From Hoplostethus atlanticus (Eukaryota; Chordata; Actinopteri; Trachichthyiformes; Trachichthyidae), in NCBI GenBank assembly GCA_034670405.1, contig JAXDDX010000012.1, forward strand, positions 496,001 through 560,000: a stretch of DNA of 64,000 bases, written 5' to 3'. Below are positions 13,388-25,055 of the stretch, in pieces (within the stretch, counting starts at the first letter, position 1; each line of letters begins with the position of its first letter). The notes under the pieces were generated by a model, which saw only the letters and a list, made by a program, of their open reading frames with translations, searched no databases and was not told where the DNA came from. Made by a program: the position numbers and the translations under genes.

Positions 13388-14190
13388 GACAAAATGTCTA
13401 TTCAAACCGACAACCCTCGGTGAAATGACATATCAAGTTTCGAACAGATGTGCTAACCACGGCTGGCCTCTCTTGCCTGCAACGCCGAGGCTCAAGGTAA
13501 CCTGACTCTACTCTGTGACAATAATGGCGATCACAATAATAACCTGCGATAGTTACTCATCATTTCTGAAGCCCTTTTATTTGGGCTTTTTCACATTTTG
13601 TTATAATTCTTATTTGTATTTGGGCAGCACTGTATTTTTACTCTAAATCCAATGTTTGTATGTTCTGTCCTCACGAGAAGGAAGGGAGTGATCATACATT
13701 TTGTAAGGAAAATATCACAGCAAAACTATAAACAATTCATCCAATACTACTGAAAATAAATATTAAATATACCATGAGCACCACAGACACACTATAAGTC
13801 CCTGTAGTCATATCATAGGCATATTGCAGTGACAGTTTTCTTTAGGGTGCTCTGCCCGTTTCAGTTGTCTGCGCCGCTCGGTCTTTGCCTTGCGCGCAAT
13901 TACGCCTCCCGCGGAGCTCTATGCAAGCGTTAAACGAAACATTAGCACCTCATTTAAAAAATAAAACAGCTTCTCACAAGGACAGACAGCTCCCTGGGTA
14001 GTCTTATCATGCGCAAATTAGCCAATTTACCAAAATGCCCCGCTCACAGAAAGAATAATAGAGTGGATGTATCCTCGGTCGGCCTGGTGTGGCGTGGAAC
14101 CACTCTGGTGACATTGACAAATGTTGTCTGTGTTAAGGGGGGAGGCTGCGAGACCTGGGAGAGGAAGTTTAGTGGTTTTCATAGTCAGAC

Positions 14191-14400
14191 GTCACTGTAA
14201 TATTCCTATAATACCCCTATAGGTACTTATAGTGTGTCTGTGGTACTCAATAGTGAGTTTATTGTACTTTATGGTATTTAATATTTCTATAATACCCCTA
14301 TAGGTATTTATAGTGCGTCTGTGGTGCTCAATAGTGAATTTATTGTACTTTATGGTATTTGTATCTCCTATAGTGTCACTATAATATTCCTATAGTTTGC
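14191..14400 (+). repeat. 81-bp tandem duplication flanked by a third partial unit
   Basis: The segment starting ctataatacccctatagg at 14,206 recurs at 14,287, a period of 81 bp, with only a few substitutions over almost the whole unit. The opening motif gtcactgtaatattcctata at 14,191 recurs as gtcactataatattcctata near 14,376, marking a partial third unit. The unit is rich in the self-complementary CTATAG. It lies about 400-600 bp upstream of the fzd8 TATA box. Confidence 0.85.
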
Positions 14401-14699
14401 CTCCCCTTTTTAGGCAATAAATATTTATGGCGTCATTTCACAGTACATATCATACTAAGTAGTTTCAAACTGGTGTGGGTTATATGAAGACATGGTCTGT
14501 TGGGAAAAAGGCATAAATCAAGTGATTTTGGTTCATACCGGTGGTTTGTGCCTCATAACGACTGGAGGTCATTTTGTTATTCACCACCGCATCAGTGGTC
14601 TTGGATCCTGGTGCCACAGAAACTGCCAAAACTAATATGATCATGGTCTGTGTAACAAAACATCTTTAGTTAAAAAAAACAAAAACATGATTGACTTAT

Positions 14700-14800
14700 C
14701 CCCCCAAGCACCGCCCCTGCTGGTCTGTGATTGGAGGAGCCGGTATGGGAGCGTGGCCTGACGCGCTCCGGTATAAATACTCACCGTTGCGTCTTCATGC
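14700..14800 (+). promoter_or_regulatory. fzd8: fzd8 core promoter (GC box, inverted CCAAT, TATA box)
   Basis: A GC-box-like CCGCCCC lies at about 14,711, an ATTGG (inverted CCAAT) at about 14,731 and a consensus TATAAATA at 14,772-14,779. This spacing fits an RNA polymerase II TATA promoter firing at roughly 14,800, giving a leader of about 430 nt before the fzd8 start codon. The motifs are seen directly; the transcription start is inferred. Confidence 0.65.
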
Positions 14801-14868
14801 TGATGATTTGTATGGGAACCAGGAGGAAAGTGGGGACGAGCCTGCTGAATGTAGTCGCTGTGTTTTGA
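14797..14868 (+). other. upstream ORF in the fzd8 leader
   Basis: Three in-frame ATGs at 14,797, 14,803 and 14,812 share a stop at 14,866-14,868, giving 23 residues at most. An out-of-frame ATG followed at once by TAG (a start-stop element) lies inside it at 14,849-14,854. Whether the first ATGs are in the mRNA depends on the exact start, which is near 14,800. A role in translational control is inference. Confidence 0.4.
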
Positions 14869-15114
14869 AGAAAGGAAGAAGGCCCACATCTGCTGTTTGT
14901 TGTGATCGGAGAGCTCCACTCGGGTTTACAGGCGAGAGACTCAGGATACAGAAAGCAATTTCCATTATAAGGTGGATTCACTCTCCTCTCCTCAGCCATC
15001 TTGACTGCTGCTCGCCGCCCTGAAGGCTGTTTTCTCCTCTCCTCCACCTCTGCTGAAAGTAAACACGGCTTGCAAATTACTTGCAACTCCGTGCCAAATA
15101 CTAAGCAAAGCGAG

Positions 15115-15138
15115 ATGGGCTCGCTGCGCAAAATCTAA
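15115..15138 (+). other. short upstream ORF with strong start context
   Basis: ATG with G at -3 and G at +4 opens a seven-residue frame (MGSLRKI) that stops at 15,136-15,138, 93 nt before the main fzd8 ATG. The spacing would allow reinitiation. Seen directly; its use in vivo is unknown. Confidence 0.45.
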
Positions 15139-15231
15139 CCGGACCGGAATCACGGGAGGCAAAATCAGACGGCTGAGAGGATTTAACCGCCGCTGTTTTT
15201 ACCAAAGCAGGACAGGGGGACACGACGAGGG

Positions 15232-16986
15232 ATGGAGTACGACCTGCTGGGGATTTACCTGCTCCTCTCGCTCGCCCTCCTGCCCAGATCCAGCGGCACC
15301 ACGGCCAAGGAGATCACCTGCCAGGAGATAGCCGTGCCTCTGTGCAAGGGGATCGGCTACAACTACACTTACATGCCCAACCAGTTCAACCACGACACGC
15401 AGGACGAAGCGGGACTGGAGGTGCACCAGTTCTGGCCTCTGGTTGAGATCCAGTGTTCCCCGGACCTGAAGTTCTTCTTGTGCAGCATGTACACCCCCAT
15501 CTGCCTGGAGGACTATAAGAAACCCCTGCCGCCGTGCCGGAGCGTCTGCGAGAGAGCCCGCGCCGGTTGTGCGCCTCTCATGAGGCAGTATGGCTTTCCC
15601 TGGCCGGACAGGATGAAGTGCGACCTGCTGCCGGTACAAGGCAACCCGGACACGCTGTGCATGGACTACAACAGGACCGACTCCACCACGGTTTCCCCGG
15701 TGCTTTCCAAACCCACGAACCTTCCCAGCAAGGTTTATAACCCGCATAAGAATAAACCTGGACATAATCGACCCGGCGCGTCGGGTAAATACAAGCCCCC
15801 GGCCGCTCCCTGCGAGTCGGGATGTAAGTGTATGGACCCTATGGTGCCGGTAAACACGGACCGGCACCCTCTCTACAACCGGGTGAAAACGGGGCAGATC
15901 ACCAACTGCGCCATGCCGTGCCACAACCCGTACTTTACGCACGACGAGAGAGCGTTCACCGCCTTCTGGATAGGACTGTGGTCCGTGTTGTGCTTCGTGT
16001 CCACGTTCGCCACCGTCGCCACTTTCCTCATAGACATGGAGCGGTTCAAGTACCCCGAGAGACCCATCATCTTCCTCTCGGCGTGTTACATGTTCGTTTC
16101 GATCGGGTACATCGTCCGACTGATCGCCGGGCACGAGAAGGTGGCGTGTAACCGGGAGTACGAGCTGGAGCACATCCACTACGAGACCACCGGACCCGCA
16201 CTCTGCACCGTGGTCTTCCTCCTTATTTACTTCTTCGGCATGGCCAGCTCCATCTGGTGGGTCATCCTGTCCCTGACCTGGTTCCTGGCCGCGGGGATGA
16301 AGTGGGGCAACGAGGCGATCGCCAGTTACTCCCAGTACTTCCACCTGGCCGCCTGGCTCATCCCCAGCATGAAATCCATCGCCGTGCTCGCGCTGAGCTC
16401 CGTGGACGGGGACTCGGTGGCTGGCATCTGCTACGTGGGCAACCAGAACCTGGACAACCTGCGGGGCTTCGTCCTGGCCCCCCTGGTCATTTATTTATTC
16501 ATCGGCACCATGTTCCTCCTGGCGGGATTTGTCTCCCTGTTTCGGATCCGCAGCGTCATCAAGCAAGGCGGCACCAAAACGGACAAGCTGGAGAAGCTGA
16601 TGATCCGGATAGGCATCTTCACGGTGCTCTACACCGTCCCCGCCACCATTATAGTCGCATGCTACTTTTACGAGCAGCACAACAGGCAGAGTTGGGAGAT
16701 CACCCACAACTGCTCGTGCCTGCTGGAGCGGGACCGCAGGAGTCCGGACTACGCCGTTTTCATGTTGAAGTACTTTATGTGCCTTCTGGTGGGCATCACC
16801 TCTGGGGTGTGGATCTGGTCGGGCAAGACTTTGGAGTCGTGGAGGACTTTCTGCACCAGGTGCTGCTGGGGCAGCAAGGGCACCAGCGGCTCCATGTACA
16901 GCGACGTGAGCACGGGGCTGACGTGGAGGTCCGGCACGGCCAGCTCCGTGTCTTGCCCCAAGCAGATGCCATTGTCCCAGGTTTGA
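15232..16986 (+). CDS. fzd8: Frizzled-8, Wnt receptor (7TM, class F GPCR)
   Basis: Plasma-membrane receptor that binds Wnt through its extracellular cysteine-rich domain and signals through Dishevelled, with LRP5/6 as co-receptor. The single uninterrupted frame encodes 584 residues. A signal peptide covers about 1-24. The CRD has the ten expected cysteines (30, 38, 75, 84, 91, 102, 106, 113, 130, 143) and N-glycosylation sites at N44 and N147. A linker leads to seven membrane segments from about 242. The Dishevelled-binding KTLESW motif is at 532-537, and the tail ends in PLSQV, a PDZ-type terminus as in mammalian FZD8. It is shorter than human FZD8 (694 aa), mainly because the linker lacks long Gly/Pro-rich expansions. 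The start is supported by the signal peptide and a G at +4. Coding GC is much higher than in the flanks. Teleosts keep two fzd8 copies, and I cannot say whether this is fzd8a or fzd8b. It is followed by gjd4 and ccny, as in human. Confidence 0.97.
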   Translation: MEYDLLGIYLLLSLALLPRSSGTTAKEITCQEIAVPLCKGIGYNYTYMPNQFNHDTQDEAGLEVHQFWPLVEIQCSPDLKFFLCSMYTPICLEDYKKPLPPCRSVCERARAGCAPLMRQYGFPWPDRMKCDLLPVQGNPDTLCMDYNRTDSTTVSPVLSKPTNLPSKVYNPHKNKPGHNRPGASGKYKPPAAPCESGCKCMDPMVPVNTDRHPLYNRVKTGQITNCAMPCHNPYFTHDERAFTAFWIGLWSVLCFVSTFATVATFLIDMERFKYPERPIIFLSACYMFVSIGYIVRLIAGHEKVACNREYELEHIHYETTGPALCTVVFLLIYFFGMASSIWWVILSLTWFLAAGMKWGNEAIASYSQYFHLAAWLIPSMKSIAVLALSSVDGDSVAGICYVGNQNLDNLRGFVLAPLVIYLFIGTMFLLAGFVSLFRIRSVIKQGGTKTDKLEKLMIRIGIFTVLYTVPATIIVACYFYEQHNRQSWEITHNCSCLLERDRRSPDYAVFMLKYFMCLLVGITSGVWIWSGKTLESWRTFCTRCCWGSKGTSGSMYSDVSTGLTWRSGTASSVSCPKQMPLSQV

Positions 16987-17086
16987 GAAAGAAAAGCAGC
17001 TCGTGAGGACTGCTAATTGTTCGGGAGATAACCCATCACTCCCAGTTTAGCATAGTAATGAACTGCTGCTGAGGACCCCCCCCACA

Positions 17087-17178
<92 letters not shown>

Positions 17179-17620
17179 CTGTTTGAAACAATGTACCTGG
17201 CAGTAACACAGGTTAATTCCTCCCTGTTTATATGTATTAGGGTGCAGACTGAAGCTTTCACACAATCTGGGCATTACTTGTTCTAGGCTACCTTTAGGGG
17301 AAGAAACAGTTTTGTTCCTAACATACCAAGAGCATTTGGTCTTTTTACCATTCTGTCTACATAGTGCCAGATAACATTGTGTAATTCAATCACATCAAAG
17401 ATGGTTTAAATTAAGCCTTAATAGTGCCCAAGTATTTTACGGGTCATCTTTTTTTGTAATTTCAAATGTATTTATATAATGGTTATGTACAAACGTGTAA
17501 ATTTGTGTATAAAAGAAAACTTTATAAGCTATTGTAAATTTGTACAAAGTGTAGATGTCTTTTGTGAGAAAGCAAATATGACCTCTATTTTGACAATAAA
17601 ACATTTGATAAATCTCAAAG
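16987..17620 (+). other. fzd8: fzd8 3' UTR with polyadenylation signal
   Basis: An AT-rich stretch follows the stop codon and ends with AATAAA at 17,595-17,600, so cleavage is likely near 17,615-17,625. A long CA repeat lies within it at 17,082-17,176, starting about 95 nt after the stop. The end point is inferred from the signal only. Confidence 0.6.
17082..17176 (+). repeat. long (CA)n microsatellite in the fzd8 3' UTR
   Basis: About 94 bp of CA dinucleotides with one interruption near the left end. It would be transcribed as (CA)n in the fzd8 mRNA. Confidence 0.95.
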
Positions 17621-17942
17621 TTCTGTGTAACTTTTCAGTGTTTTCCCAGGGAGCCTCGTTCAGGCTTTTCAGTTCCTGGCCCGGGCACATATTGTGGTTC
17701 CTTGCGGTCTCCGTGTTGAGGACGGCAGCAGCAATAGCAGCTTTTGAGAGCCCCGGCTAAAAGGAAGCCCTTTTAACCATCAGAGACCGGTAATTAGAGG
17801 CAGGGGTTGAGCTGGAGCATCTCCATAATTGTTAAAGTCCTCTTCACATGCCTGCCGAAGCCCGCTTTCTTAATTTAGTAAAAGAGGGGCCGGAGTGAAT
17901 GGAGTCTAAATGCAGAGAACGGGCCCTTTTCATCTGCAGAAA

Positions 17943-17950
17943 CTTTGATC
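17943..17950 (+). promoter_or_regulatory. TCF/LEF-like motif CTTTGATC downstream of fzd8
   Basis: CTTTGATC followed by TTT matches the TCF/LEF core CTTTGA(A/T)(C/G) closely enough to note. A single 8-mer is weak evidence on its own. Confidence 0.25.
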
Positions 17951-18131
17951 TTTCTTTTTAAACGGGCTAGAATAAAGGTGGCGTGTATTAGGAGTGTCTG
18001 TCTGATGTGCCAAGGTTCTCCTAAACGTCCCCCGGCGCTTTGATGGACGTTCTACGACTGAAAGAGCATTTCGGACCCTCGCTTTGGTTTGTCAGAGCTG
18101 AAACCTGCCAGAGCCCCTGTGTCTCTGTTTG

Positions 18132-18167
<36 letters not shown>

Positions 18168-20284
18168 GCGCCTGAATTGAAACATCTCTCCCTCAACTCA
18201 AGCTGTGTTAGAGAGCGCAGGGGCCTTGACATGAATGATGCTGAAATGGCAATGAAAGCCCTACAGGTGGTCTGTTCACATGATCTCACATCTTAGGACC
18301 CCCTCAGCGCGGCATTTTTCGCAACAAATGTATCTGGTTTGGTCCCAATTAACCCAATGCTCTGGCATAAGATGATACACTGTAATCCAGCGTAGACATG
18401 CCTTTGATTTTCTGGTCAATGGTGACAGTGTCCTTTGTAGTGGCTGCTTTCTTCCCGCTTTCTTCCTTTACGCTCAAAACAGTAGATGTAACCTGCAAGC
18501 CTCCTTTCAGCCTGGTGCAGCTGTGCATCTTTTGGGAGTGTGAATCAACAATATAAATCTTGCATCGCCGCTGTCAACCCGAGACAGCAGGCAATGAAAA
18601 GTGAGTGATAACAAAACAAAAACACTTTTCTTAAAGCACTTTCTCCAAGCACTTTGCTTCCACGTAGCTTTATCGACACTTGGTTTGGGGTTTTGTGAGT
18701 GCGGTTATTGAGGGTTGTTGTTTTTGGAGTCCTAGACACCTGCTAGTGCTGTGTTGCAATCACAGAGGTTGAATGAAATGAGTTGGGGCAAGACTTGAAA
18801 GGAACACCTTGCATAGCAGCTCGCTGTCAATCAAGCGACATCAATCAAGTTTATTTTGTACAGAAAGTCATTTTTGCAGTTTAATTTTCCAGTGCTTACT
18901 CCAGTCAGGCAGTCTGCAGCTCTGACTGTGGAAGTGACATTGCTTTGTAGCCCCACCTAGTGGTAAGGGTGGCACTGTACAGTTCTCTGGCCTGTAACTA
19001 AACTGTAAGCCCTGGTATGATTTCACCTTTGTTCTCAAATGTGTCTCCCCTGTCTCAGTCCTGAACTTGATATTCACTGCAAAACTGAAGTGTTGAGGTC
19101 GACCACCCTCCACCACCACGCCACCCCGACCCACCTCTCCCCCACACCCCAGCATTAGGCCCCCTTGGCCGTGAACACCCTGTCCAGGCACTTACAACAG
19201 CATGTCCTGGCTTGGCCGTTAGACAGTGTAATTATCAGGGAACGGTCTGTTTTGTTGAGGTCACCAACCCAATGTGGCGCAGGAGTACAGGAGTTTAGTA
19301 CAGGAGAAAGTATGACTGACCCTGGGAGTGTTGTTAAGGGATGCTTCACAAACAGAGTCGGGCTCCCCGATGGCTGGGTAACGGGCTGAAACACTCATGT
19401 CCTGGCATGTTATATGGACGGGTTGGAAGGGGTTCATGTTTTCACTTTTATGGGGAACTTTTTGAGTATTTGTTCACCAACGCCACCTGTAACCCACAGT
19501 AACCATAGAGATGTAGCAGGACTTCAACCATGGCAATGCAAAAAAAAAAAAAAAATCATTAATTGTCGTTCAGCCTCTAACCAGCAATCAAAAATACCAA
19601 AAAACACCATGCTCTCCAAAAAAATTAAAAGTAATATTGGAAAAAAAAATCTTCCATGTTTCTAAGCAGTTTGTCTGCGGTGACGTCCACGCACGACGTG
19701 CCACAGGGGGTCGCTGGTTAATGTGGGTAGCCATCACCAAACAGACCTCTCCACTGTGGAGTGATGTGACCAGACGTGAAACACAGGTCTGTTATTATCA
19801 GCTGCTCAGGAGTGACGCGTCATTTCCAAGTGACAAGAGGTCTAATGTTACAAATCCGCCGACTTCAAAACAGGAAACCCAACACGCGCCCTGATCACTA
19901 ATAACGAAGGCGTCATCTCTTATCCCTCAACTCGCGCGGGGGTCCGAGAACAGAACCCCTCGCGCGGCTACTCTGATTGAATTGTCTTCCCTCCCAATCA
20001 GCCTCTGCAGCCGAGCGTTAGCCCGCATTTCTCGCCTGTCTGCTCCGGTGCCAGGAGGAACATCCTGACATCGCTGCACATCAAATATTAACGGAAGCGT
20101 TTGATGAGAGGCAGACTGCGAGCAGAGCAGAGGACCGGTAGGCGGGTCATGCTTATTAATACTATTGATCCTTCTGATGCACCCGGCAGCAGGGTTGTTT
20201 TTATCTCTTAATGCATGAGGAGAGAGAAGTGGCTGTGGAGTTGGAGGAAGGGTGGAAGAAAGAGGAAGGCGCCTGCTACGGCTC

Positions 20285-20520
20285 GACCAGATACTGACAC
20301 CAGTATTTTTGCATTGAAGATAGTTGATATTGTGCTGATATTCAGTTTAAATTTGACAGTTTTTATGCCTCAAAATTACAAGGATTCAGTGTTTCCCTGA
20401 GAATTTTATTCTTGACAGGGTGAAAAAGCCTCTAAAACCATCATGGGACACTAAAACTAAACCAGAATAATGAAAGGCAGGGCGACCCACCACACCTATT
20501 CAATGGTTGGGGGAATTCTT
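20285..20520 (+). mobile_element. interspersed repeat copy, same family as 54,190-54,575
   Basis: The stretch containing attcagtgtttccctgaga, then gtgaaaaagcctctaaaacc and gggacactaaa matches, motif by motif and in the same order, the element at about 54,190-54,575. It encodes no protein. It is probably a degraded non-autonomous DNA transposon copy. Confidence 0.65.
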
Positions 20521-21559
20521 TACAACAAACTTTATACATGTGCAAAGAAAATAAAATTGTGTACCAATTTCTATCAGTCTTTCCCTAGTACCTGTATCAC
20601 AGTTCCACTAAACATCTCCTGATTTCGTTGACCTCTCATCCACCCCGGTCGACAACTTTGAGACCAAACGATGGAAAGAAAAAGACAAGTGTACCAAATC
20701 AAATCCTGTGACGTTTGTGATCATATTTGATTTTGTCAGCATGTAACCGAATATGTTTACACACACACACACACACTCTTACACGTTTGTCACTGGAAGA
20801 TGAAGAATAGCACTAAAATCCCAGAGTTTCTGTGAGTGCATCTATCGATGCGTGAAGCTCAACCTCGGGTTTCTGTGACCCATTTAGATTAACGGGGAAG
20901 CTGCTGACCTCCGGTTCACGCTCATGTTCCCAACTGGCCATTTAAGGAGCCAGATGTTGGAAAAATAAAGGGGTCTCAGTGCTGTGCGCCGTCAGACATC
21001 ATACTAATAGTTTCCAAGGGACATGGACTGTTGCAGTTTAGGTTTGCTCCTATAAAAGATGGGCTTGGGTTCAGGAAGAAGCCCTGGGAGAGAAGGAACC
21101 GCTTGAAACACATTCTCCACTATTGTTTTAGTTCATCAAGAAGAGATCAATAATCCTACTGCTTGATATTTTAGGCTGGCTTGAGTCGTTCCTTTTATTT
21201 TCTCTCTGAAGTTTGAAGTTTTGATGCAGCACGACTCCCTCATAGTTGTTGTGGATCAATTTGGCTAATGAGAAATTACGAACTGCTTTTGATTTTGTAC
21301 AATCTCAGGCATCTTGAAGCTCGTGTTAAATGTAGATAAAACAAAACCATCGACTCTCACTAATGCTAGGTAATAACCGTGAAATCCTCCAAACACATTT
21401 GACCACATGTGGTAAAGAAAAGTTTCTTAATTTGAAAATAATAATAATAATAATTATTTTAAAAAGTTGAGGTTCAAGTGAGGGTTTCGTTTTAGAGTCT
21501 AGAAACATTGGAGAGCCTTCGTCCTTTCCAGTGCCAGTTGGTCGTCTGGCCATGCTGTA

Positions 21560-21660
21560 CCATAAAACGCATCACTTCCTGTGCACCAGAGGATTCTTCC
21601 CAGGAAAGACCTACCTGACACCGGGTGGTTGGAGCAGCAAATGGAAAAGCTTTCATGAAC
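21560..21660 (+). repeat. interspersed repeat, one of three copies in the window
   Basis: The segment from aaacgcatcacttcctgtg to gcaaatggaaaagctttcat recurs inverted at about 59,674-59,757 and in part at 26,696-26,740. The order of blocks is kept, with small indels. The family is not one I can name. Confidence 0.7.
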
Positions 21661-21884
21661 TGGGTAGAGGTAAGGAGTAGGAAAACACTTATTATTATTA
21701 CTTGTTACCCTCAGTGACTTTAAACCAGTTGTTAGGAGCATGGAGGATGAGTATACTGGAAAGTGTCTCTCTCTCTCTCTTTTCTCTTTTTTCCCCCTCT
21801 CTCTCCTTCTTCCCATTTCCTCACTTTTCTTACTTCTTAATTGTCTTTCCGTCTGTAACAAAATGTGCCGTGTCTGTTTTGGCC

Positions 21885-21966
21885 AGGTGAAGGAGACCCC
21901 CCGATCTCAACGGGGCTAACCTAGATAAATAAAGGTTAAATTAAAAAAATAAAATAAAATAAAATA
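21885..21966 (+). mobile_element. LINE-like 3' tail
   Basis: A segment ending taaataaaggttaaatt followed by AAAATAAAATAAAAT repeats resembles the 3' tail common to teleost non-LTR retrotransposon fragments. No reverse-transcriptase frame precedes it, so it would be a 5'-truncated copy. Identification is from memory of such tails. Confidence 0.5.
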
Positions 21967-22167
21967 AGCCTCGTCAGATCCAGTTGTCCAGATTTTAAGA
22001 TGAATGCTTCGGTTCGGGGTCAGAGCGATTACTGAGCCTAACAAAGATATCAGCATAAATGGCCGGCTCCCTATTGGCACAGCAACAATGACTCTGTGGT
22101 TTAGTAGTCTTTACAGTGCACCCCCGCTGCCTCCTCAGCGCTCCTTTGCAAACTAAGGAACCCCCCA

Positions 22168-22199
<32 letters not shown>

Positions 22200-22211
22200 A
22201 CACACACACAC
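22168..22211 (+). repeat. (CA)n microsatellite
   Basis: CA dinucleotides with one TA interruption. Confidence 0.95.
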
Positions 22212-25055
22212 CAGCAGAACACTGTGTACCCTCAGTCCCTGTGTGACTGACTGACGTCCACACAAAAGGAAAACCTCTTTCATCTGAAGGCCTGAGTGCT
22301 TTCCCAGGTTCCCTGTAACAGAAAGGGTTGTTATGTAGTCAGTAGAGGGCGCCACTTGCGTTATAATTGGAAAATGTACAGCTCAGGAGGATACAGTATG
22401 TTCTGAGGTTGGGTTTTTGTGGCGTATTTGAGGTATTCCGTGGAAGAACAAAGTTAGATTAAGCAATGGCTTCACTTTTCACTTTTATATGTTATATTTA
22501 TTCAAAGAAAGCATCAGAGCCACAAAGTTATATGAAAATACAATATATTCACATATCAAAACCAGTGATTATCACATTGCTGGAGAGCAGTTGGAAGATT
22601 TCAAGTATTGGATAGAGGTTGAGACAAATGGCAACAGTTCACATTTTCTGCCACTGGAGGGCAGCATGACACTCCAAACCCAGAGGTCAAGAATGGAGCA
22701 GCTCAAACTAATGTAACCACTAAACTGAGACAATAAAGTGCCTTGAAAACCAAAGATGATGTCTTTCCTGTTAGAGTGCTGTAGATTATCTGAACATCCA
22801 AACTGGAAGCGTCACACATAGCTTCCTTTCATTGTGTGATATATAGTCCTAGAAACATAAAAACATAAAATAAACAATAAAACAATTAAAGAACTTTTGC
22901 TAAATAAAATCAATCAGAGTGATGCTGCATAGAGTCTAGTGTATGAAATTATATTGAAATCCATCACTGTATTGCTCTAAAACACCTGCATCAAGTACAC
23001 TAAAAATGGGAAAATTACACTGAGATAAGATTCAGTGTAACAAAATAAAGCATTGGGTTTTTCAAAAATATAAAATAAATATTTGTAAAATGGTTATTGC
23101 ATTCAAAAGGTCTCAGTTATTAAAATAATCTCAATAGTCATTGAACATTCATTATTCACTCTTTGTACCATGACAAAAACATCAATCAAGTAGTTATGAA
23201 ACTATGCAATATTATACAATATTAAGAATAACAGCAAAAATAACATATTTCATGTCAATTATCATTTAAGTAGTCAATTCCTTAAGGCAACATTTTAAGG
23301 CAACAAAGCAATCACCAGTAAGATGAACAGTCTACCCAGATATTGCAGTATAAATATAAAAAACATAAGAGCAGCTGAGTCCAGCATTGATCTCCCAATT
23401 CAAGCTGAAAATAGCAGGTATATGAAGATCGTATATCAGTGAAAACCCCCGTGGTCACTCGTACAACCGAGCACGCCTCTCTGTAGATAGGTGAGATATG
23501 AGGGTATTAGCTTTTGTTGTCACCTTCAAAGAGACCACAAGAGGCCAGGGGAGGCGGACTGAAGATCAAGAGCTATCCACTTACACAGAGACCGGGCCTT
23601 CAGCCATATGAAAGCAAACCATCAAACCAGAATCATTTTGATATCGGAGCGATGGACCTCACACTGCCTCGTTCCAAGACTTTTCTTCTTAGGAAACAAG
23701 TGGTTTTATATCAGCCGACTCATAGAATTTCTCACTTGTTTCAAGACAAACTACTGGCATGACTTGGCCATTTAAGTATGAAAATAGATAGATCAATAAA
23801 AGAGATATATAGAATATACAGAATATACAGATATACAGAATAATAGATCAATAATTCATTGTGCGTTGTTTAATCAGACACATGTCTTAGCCACGTTATG
23901 ACCATGTGAAGTCGCAGACATAGAGGGGAAATTCAGCAGGCCATACATGTGTAGCTGTTTTTTCCTCCCCTGCCACACAAACTCTCAAAAAGACGAAAAA
24001 AATATGAAAAATATGTCATTTAATAAACGGTGGACACATTTCAGCAAAGGATCCCGTTAATTAAACATCACAGTTATCGCAGTAGATGTCTGACTGACCC
24101 TCACACGTTAATCAGAGCGTCGGCGGAGGTGAAACCAAAGCCACGACGAGCAACGTGTAGGAGTCCTGAAGGGCAGCAGACGGCCCGGAGCTCCACGCCG
24201 CTCTATTTCCAGTGCCGGTGCACGTCTGCAGCTTGTATTCCTGCTAAGCTCCACGAGGCCCTGAAATAGAGTGACAAGCTGTCTCCATAAATACAGACCC
24301 CTACGGGGGAGCGTAATTGCTTTGTGAGCCCATGTGAGCTCCAGGGGCCTTCAAAGTGTCCTTCACTTCTGAAGGAGGAATCCCATTCAACTCTACGAGC
24401 TCTGTGACGGCACCTCGCCGACATTATTGGCTTTCATTTCAGCCTGACCCCCCCTCACCCCGCCTCGTTTCAAAAGGTCACCCAAACAAGCACAGGGCCC
24501 AGAGGGTGCCCGTGTACACTTTGACCCCAGCGACCCACGCACAAAAGAGATGCCTGACCAGAGTGTCATGTGTGTTTGTTTATATGTGGGGCAGGTCAAG
24601 GCCTGCCTTTGTTTATGGACAGTGAGTCGGGGGTGAAGCTAACAAGGGAAGAAACAGGTGGGCCGCACTGTTTTAGACCTCCTCAAGGTTGAGGTCTGCC
24701 CAAGGACGCTCCAGTTAAGGCCAGTGTGTCCCGTCATTCCCGTCAGAGAGTGAGTATTCAGGATCATCCGCCATGATAATGATGATGTGTTCTGATGGCG
24801 TTGTAAAATATGCCTCACTGGTCTGACGAAGACTCGGGTGAATTCGTTGGTGTGTTTGAGTCTCCTCGAGGGAGGGTTAAGGTTGCAGCCTGCATAGTGC
24901 AATGAGCTGCAGAGCATGACAGGGTATCAGATCCAACAGTTGTTGCCACTGTATAAGCCTCAGAGTATCTCTCTCTCTCTCTCCCATCCCTCCCCCGTCT
25001 GATCTCCTCATTCTCATGTTCCATATGAACCAGGGCAATAAGGCGATCCTCTCAG

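Larger units (their letters stand above)
17621..25055. other. intergenic fzd8-gjd4, no gene seen
   Basis: No frame here resembles a known protein. Contents include a poly-T run at 18,136-18,162, a TCF/LEF-like CTTTGATC at 17,943-17,950, an interspersed repeat at about 20,285-20,520, a (CA)n tract at 22,168-22,211, a LINE-like tail near 21,885-21,966 and AT-rich unique sequence at 22,480-24,000. The block at 17,760-17,960 just after fzd8 is non-repetitive and could be regulatory. Confidence 0.5.

Noticed and set aside
15199..16344. 381-codon minus-strand frame overlapping fzd8
   Set aside because: It is the antisense of the GC-rich fzd8 coding exon; its composition is a by-product of fzd8 codons and no family is recognisable.
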